Positions 4,755 to 6,248 of a stretch of DNA of 6,248 bases are shown here, in pieces. Position 1 is the first letter of the stretch. Every line of letters begins with the position of its first letter. The notes beneath the pieces were generated by a model that saw nothing but the letters and a program-made list of their open reading frames with translations, made no database searches and was not told where the DNA came from. Origin of the DNA: Bdellovibrionales bacterium. GTDB taxonomy: Bacteria; Bdellovibrionota; Bdellovibrionia; Bdellovibrionales; JAMPXM01. The position numbers were made by a program, and so were the translations under genes. The stretch lies in contig SXSP01000385.1 in assembly GCA_005792225.1 (NCBI GenBank), forward strand, positions 1 to 6,248, read 5' to 3'.

Positions 4755-5839
4755 TTCGTAAAAAAGCCCAGCTTTGCTTGAACATCTTCGGGCAAAGCCG
4801 GGAGTTTCGAACGCGGAATCAAGAACGTCGCCAAATTAAAGAAATCGCCGAAGATGCGGTGCTTGTCGGTCGCGCTTTTTAGGTATTGATGACCTGATGA
4901 GCCGCCGGTTCCGATTTTTCGTCCCAGCATCCGGTGAGCCATGAGCGAGTGGCGGTATCGCCACGTCGTCATGAGTTCGTCGATGTCCTGAAGCGCCGTC
5001 AGAAGCTGAAAGGGCAAATTAAAGATGGGCTGATCACGGTAGAGCTGAATCAAGAGAGCCGCGTGAAGGGCCCGGTAAGTCAAACGGAAGTGCCCCTCTT
5101 TACGGAGCTCCTCATACTTAGACTCGTCAAAGAGCGCCATGAAGGTCTCTTGGGCCGCGTCGATCTCGCGGAGATTTTTTTCCTTTTCCTCAGGTTTCAG
5201 GATCGCGTGCGTGCGAACGGTGGCGCGATCTTCCTCGAACATGTTTTCGACGGCTTTGCGGTAATGGCTCCAGAAATCGAAACCACCCGTTTTCAAAAAC
5301 GGAGTTCGTGAGAGCCAGGCGTCGACGCGTTCGAAGAGAGAAGGCTCCGATTCAGCCGCGACCATTTTCGCCCTATCGTCCTCAGAGACAAAGGAATGGT
5401 AGGGCAGCGAATTGTACGTCAGACGCGCGTCTGACTTTAAACCAAGTTTGTTTTCAATCACGCGATTCTGTACGCTCTGAAAGCCGCTCGCGGGATAGAG
5501 CATGTCGCGGAAATCCAGGAAATCGAGCGGCGTCATGGTTTCGATCACGCTCACTTGTTGGATCAAAAGCTTTTGGATTTCAGTGATGCGCTGGAGCCTT
5601 GAAACCGCGCGGCCCATCTCGATTTCACGGATGCGTTCGGCCTTGAACACGCTCAAAACCGAATCAAGTTCCGTGAGAATCTGCTTAAACCAAAGTTCGT
5701 ATGTTTGGTGGGTAATGATGAAGAGCATTTCGTCGTGGGCAGGACGACCGAATTCTTCGCTCCGGAGTTTTTGTTGTTGAAGGAGCTCCGGAATCTTCAG
5801 GTACTCGGAATAACCAATGGTCGGATAAGGCTTTGCCAT
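4751..5839 (-). CDS. kynA: Tryptophan 2,3-dioxygenase
   Basis: This cytoplasmic haem enzyme opens the indole ring of L-tryptophan with O2 to give N-formylkynurenine. Key blocks are [19 protein letters not shown] (35-53), with Phe40 and His44 in the substrate pocket; FLDFRDML (107-114) with Arg111; and ASGFQS (117-122). [14 protein letters not shown] (293-306) has the haem-ligand His297, and GTGGSSG (310-316) has Thr311, which holds the substrate. All expected catalytic residues are present. At 362 residues it is longer than the compact Xanthomonas-type enzymes, with the extra length mainly around 150-255. An in-frame TTG at 5875 would add 12 residues. ATG 5839 is preferred because GGAGAG (5852-5847) lies 7 bases before it. 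The product is the substrate of the neighbouring kynB. Its 3' end contains a terminator-like hairpin upstream of the stop codon. Confidence 0.94.
   Translation of the reverse strand: MAKPYPTIGYSEYLKIPELLQQQKLRSEEFGRPAHDEMLFIITHQTYELWFKQILTELDSVLSVFKAERIREIEMGRAVSRLQRITEIQKLLIQQVSVIETMTPLDFLDFRDMLYPASGFQSVQNRVIENKLGLKSDARLTYNSLPYHSFVSEDDRAKMVAAESEPSLFERVDAWLSRTPFLKTGGFDFWSHYRKAVENMFEEDRATVRTHAILKPEEKEKNLREIDAAQETFMALFDESKYEELRKEGHFRLTYRALHAALLIQLYRDQPIFNLPFQLLTALQDIDELMTTWRYRHSLMAHRMLGRKIGTGGSSGHQYLKSATDKHRIFGDFFNLATFLIPRSKLPALPEDVQAKLGFFTN
4760..4802 (-). terminator. Intrinsic-terminator structure inside the 3' end of kynA
   Basis: On the minus strand CCCGGCTTTGC (4802-4792) pairs with GCAAAGCTGGG (4777-4767), giving 11 pairs including one G-U. 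The loop is 14 bases and can itself form GAA/TTC. The stem is followed by C and then six T (4765-4760). On the plus strand the G-U becomes an A-C mismatch and no T-tract follows, so the structure is directed at kynA. The T-tract ends 6 bases before the stop codon (4753-4751), so the terminator lies within the reading frame. Confidence 0.65.
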
Positions 5840-5865
5840 CTTCAGACTCTCCAGAAAAGTTGGAT

Positions 5866-5892
5866 TTGACCTCAAGCTGGGGCCAATTGCAA
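5866..5892. promoter_or_regulatory. Weak promoter elements in the kynA/yjbQ divergent gap
   Basis: The 62-base gap 5840-5901 must hold at least part of two divergent promoters. For kynA, TTGCAA (5892-5887, minus strand) and TCAAAT (5869-5864) are 17 bases apart, each with 4 of 6 consensus matches. For the rightward gene, TTGACC (5866-5871) is a good -35, but no matching -10 is seen at 16-18 bases. The two sets overlap, so they could compete for polymerase. Confidence 0.25.
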
Positions 5893-5901
5893 CTTAAGGA
5901 C

Positions 5902-6248
5902 ATGAAATCATATCGTCGAGAGCTGTGGATGGAAGTCCCCGAGAGAATGGGGTTTAAAAACATCACGAGCGAGGTGGAAGACGCTCTGAAGGAGTCGGGA
6001 ATTCAAGAGGGACTCTGTCTCGTTAACGCCATGCACATCACGGCAAGTGTTTTCATCAACGATGATGAGCGTGGACTCCACCACGATTACAAAGTTTGGC
6101 TCGAGAGACTTGCGCCGCATGCGCCGACGGAAAACTACCGGCACAATCTCACCGGCGAGGATAACGGCGATGCTCACATCAAGCGTCAGATCATGGGCCG
6201 CGAAGTGGTGGTCGCCGTTACGAGAGGCCAGCTTGATTTCGGCCCCTG
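5902..6248 (+). CDS. YjbQ/UPF0047 family protein, 3' end beyond the window
   Basis: The 115 visible residues cover most of a YjbQ-family protein (usual length about 135-145). The family is known for a secondary, low-level thiamine-phosphate-synthase-like activity, and its main role is uncertain. Matching blocks are ERMGFKNIT (14-22) near the start, [20 protein letters not shown] (43-62), [20 protein letters not shown] (79-98) and [10 protein letters not shown] (106-115). Conserved histidines that line the pocket in this family correspond to His45, His61 and His92. The protein is soluble and has no signal peptide. ATG 5902 gives the expected N-terminal length. The AAGGA at 5896-5900 is only one base before it, an awkward spacing, so initiation may be weak or the mRNA nearly leaderless. 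The gene is divergent from kynA. The missing part should be about 20-30 residues. Confidence 0.9.
   Translation, partial: MKSYRRELWMEVPERMGFKNITSEVEDALKESGIQEGLCLVNAMHITASVFINDDERGLHHDYKVWLERLAPHAPTENYRHNLTGEDNGDAHIKRQIMGREVVVAVTRGQLDFGP

Noticed and set aside
4934..5311. Plus-strand open frame of 125 codons inside kynA
   Set aside because: It is antisense to highly conserved dioxygenase motifs, so it is a shadow frame.

Overview
The window is ordinary, densely coded bacterial chromosome of medium GC content, roughly half. I see no phage, transposon, CRISPR or RNA-gene signal. The mix of genes is two RaiA/HPF-like small proteins, a bacterial Rsm22-type methyltransferase, a CheX-type chemotaxis phosphatase, kynurenine-pathway enzymes and a YjbQ protein. 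This recalls Bdellovibrionota or related former Deltaproteobacteria. That placement is an inference from gene content and protein flavour, and no marker gene here proves it.

Left part (1-2954): a 42-base fragment at the left edge may be the start of a leftward gene. It lies just downstream of a leftward RaiA/HPF-like gene (58-387). The leader of that gene can fold into a hairpin covering its own Shine-Dalgarno sequence. A rightward PlsC-type acyltransferase gene follows (539-1345), with a Ser where the catalytic Asp of NHX4D is expected. Next come a second, rightward RaiA/HPF-like gene (1538-1855) and a convergent leftward Rsm22-family gene (1866-2954). Three of the four complete genes here are thus expected to act on the small ribosomal subunit.

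Middle part (2955-4754): a well-formed sigma-70-like promoter precedes a PrxQ/Bcp peroxiredoxin gene (3059-3571). Its stop overlaps the start of kynB, kynurenine formamidase (3568-4233), in an ATGA junction, so the two should be translationally coupled. A separate promoter overlapping the end of kynB can drive a CheX-like gene (4284-4754).

Right part (4751-6248): kynA, tryptophan 2,3-dioxygenase, runs leftward from 5839 to 4751, and its stop codon overlaps that of cheX in the palindrome TTAA. A strong intrinsic-terminator structure lies inside the last codons of kynA, before the stop codon. Divergent from kynA, a YjbQ-family gene starts at 5902 and runs off the right edge.

Together kynA and kynB encode the first two steps of tryptophan breakdown (tryptophan to N-formylkynurenine to kynurenine). 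They sit on opposite strands around cheX, and no kynureninase is visible. The most unusual signals are the terminator ahead of the kynA stop codon, the SD-masking hairpin before the first RaiA-like gene, and the clustering of small-subunit ribosome factors. I do not see a wholly new multi-gene system.
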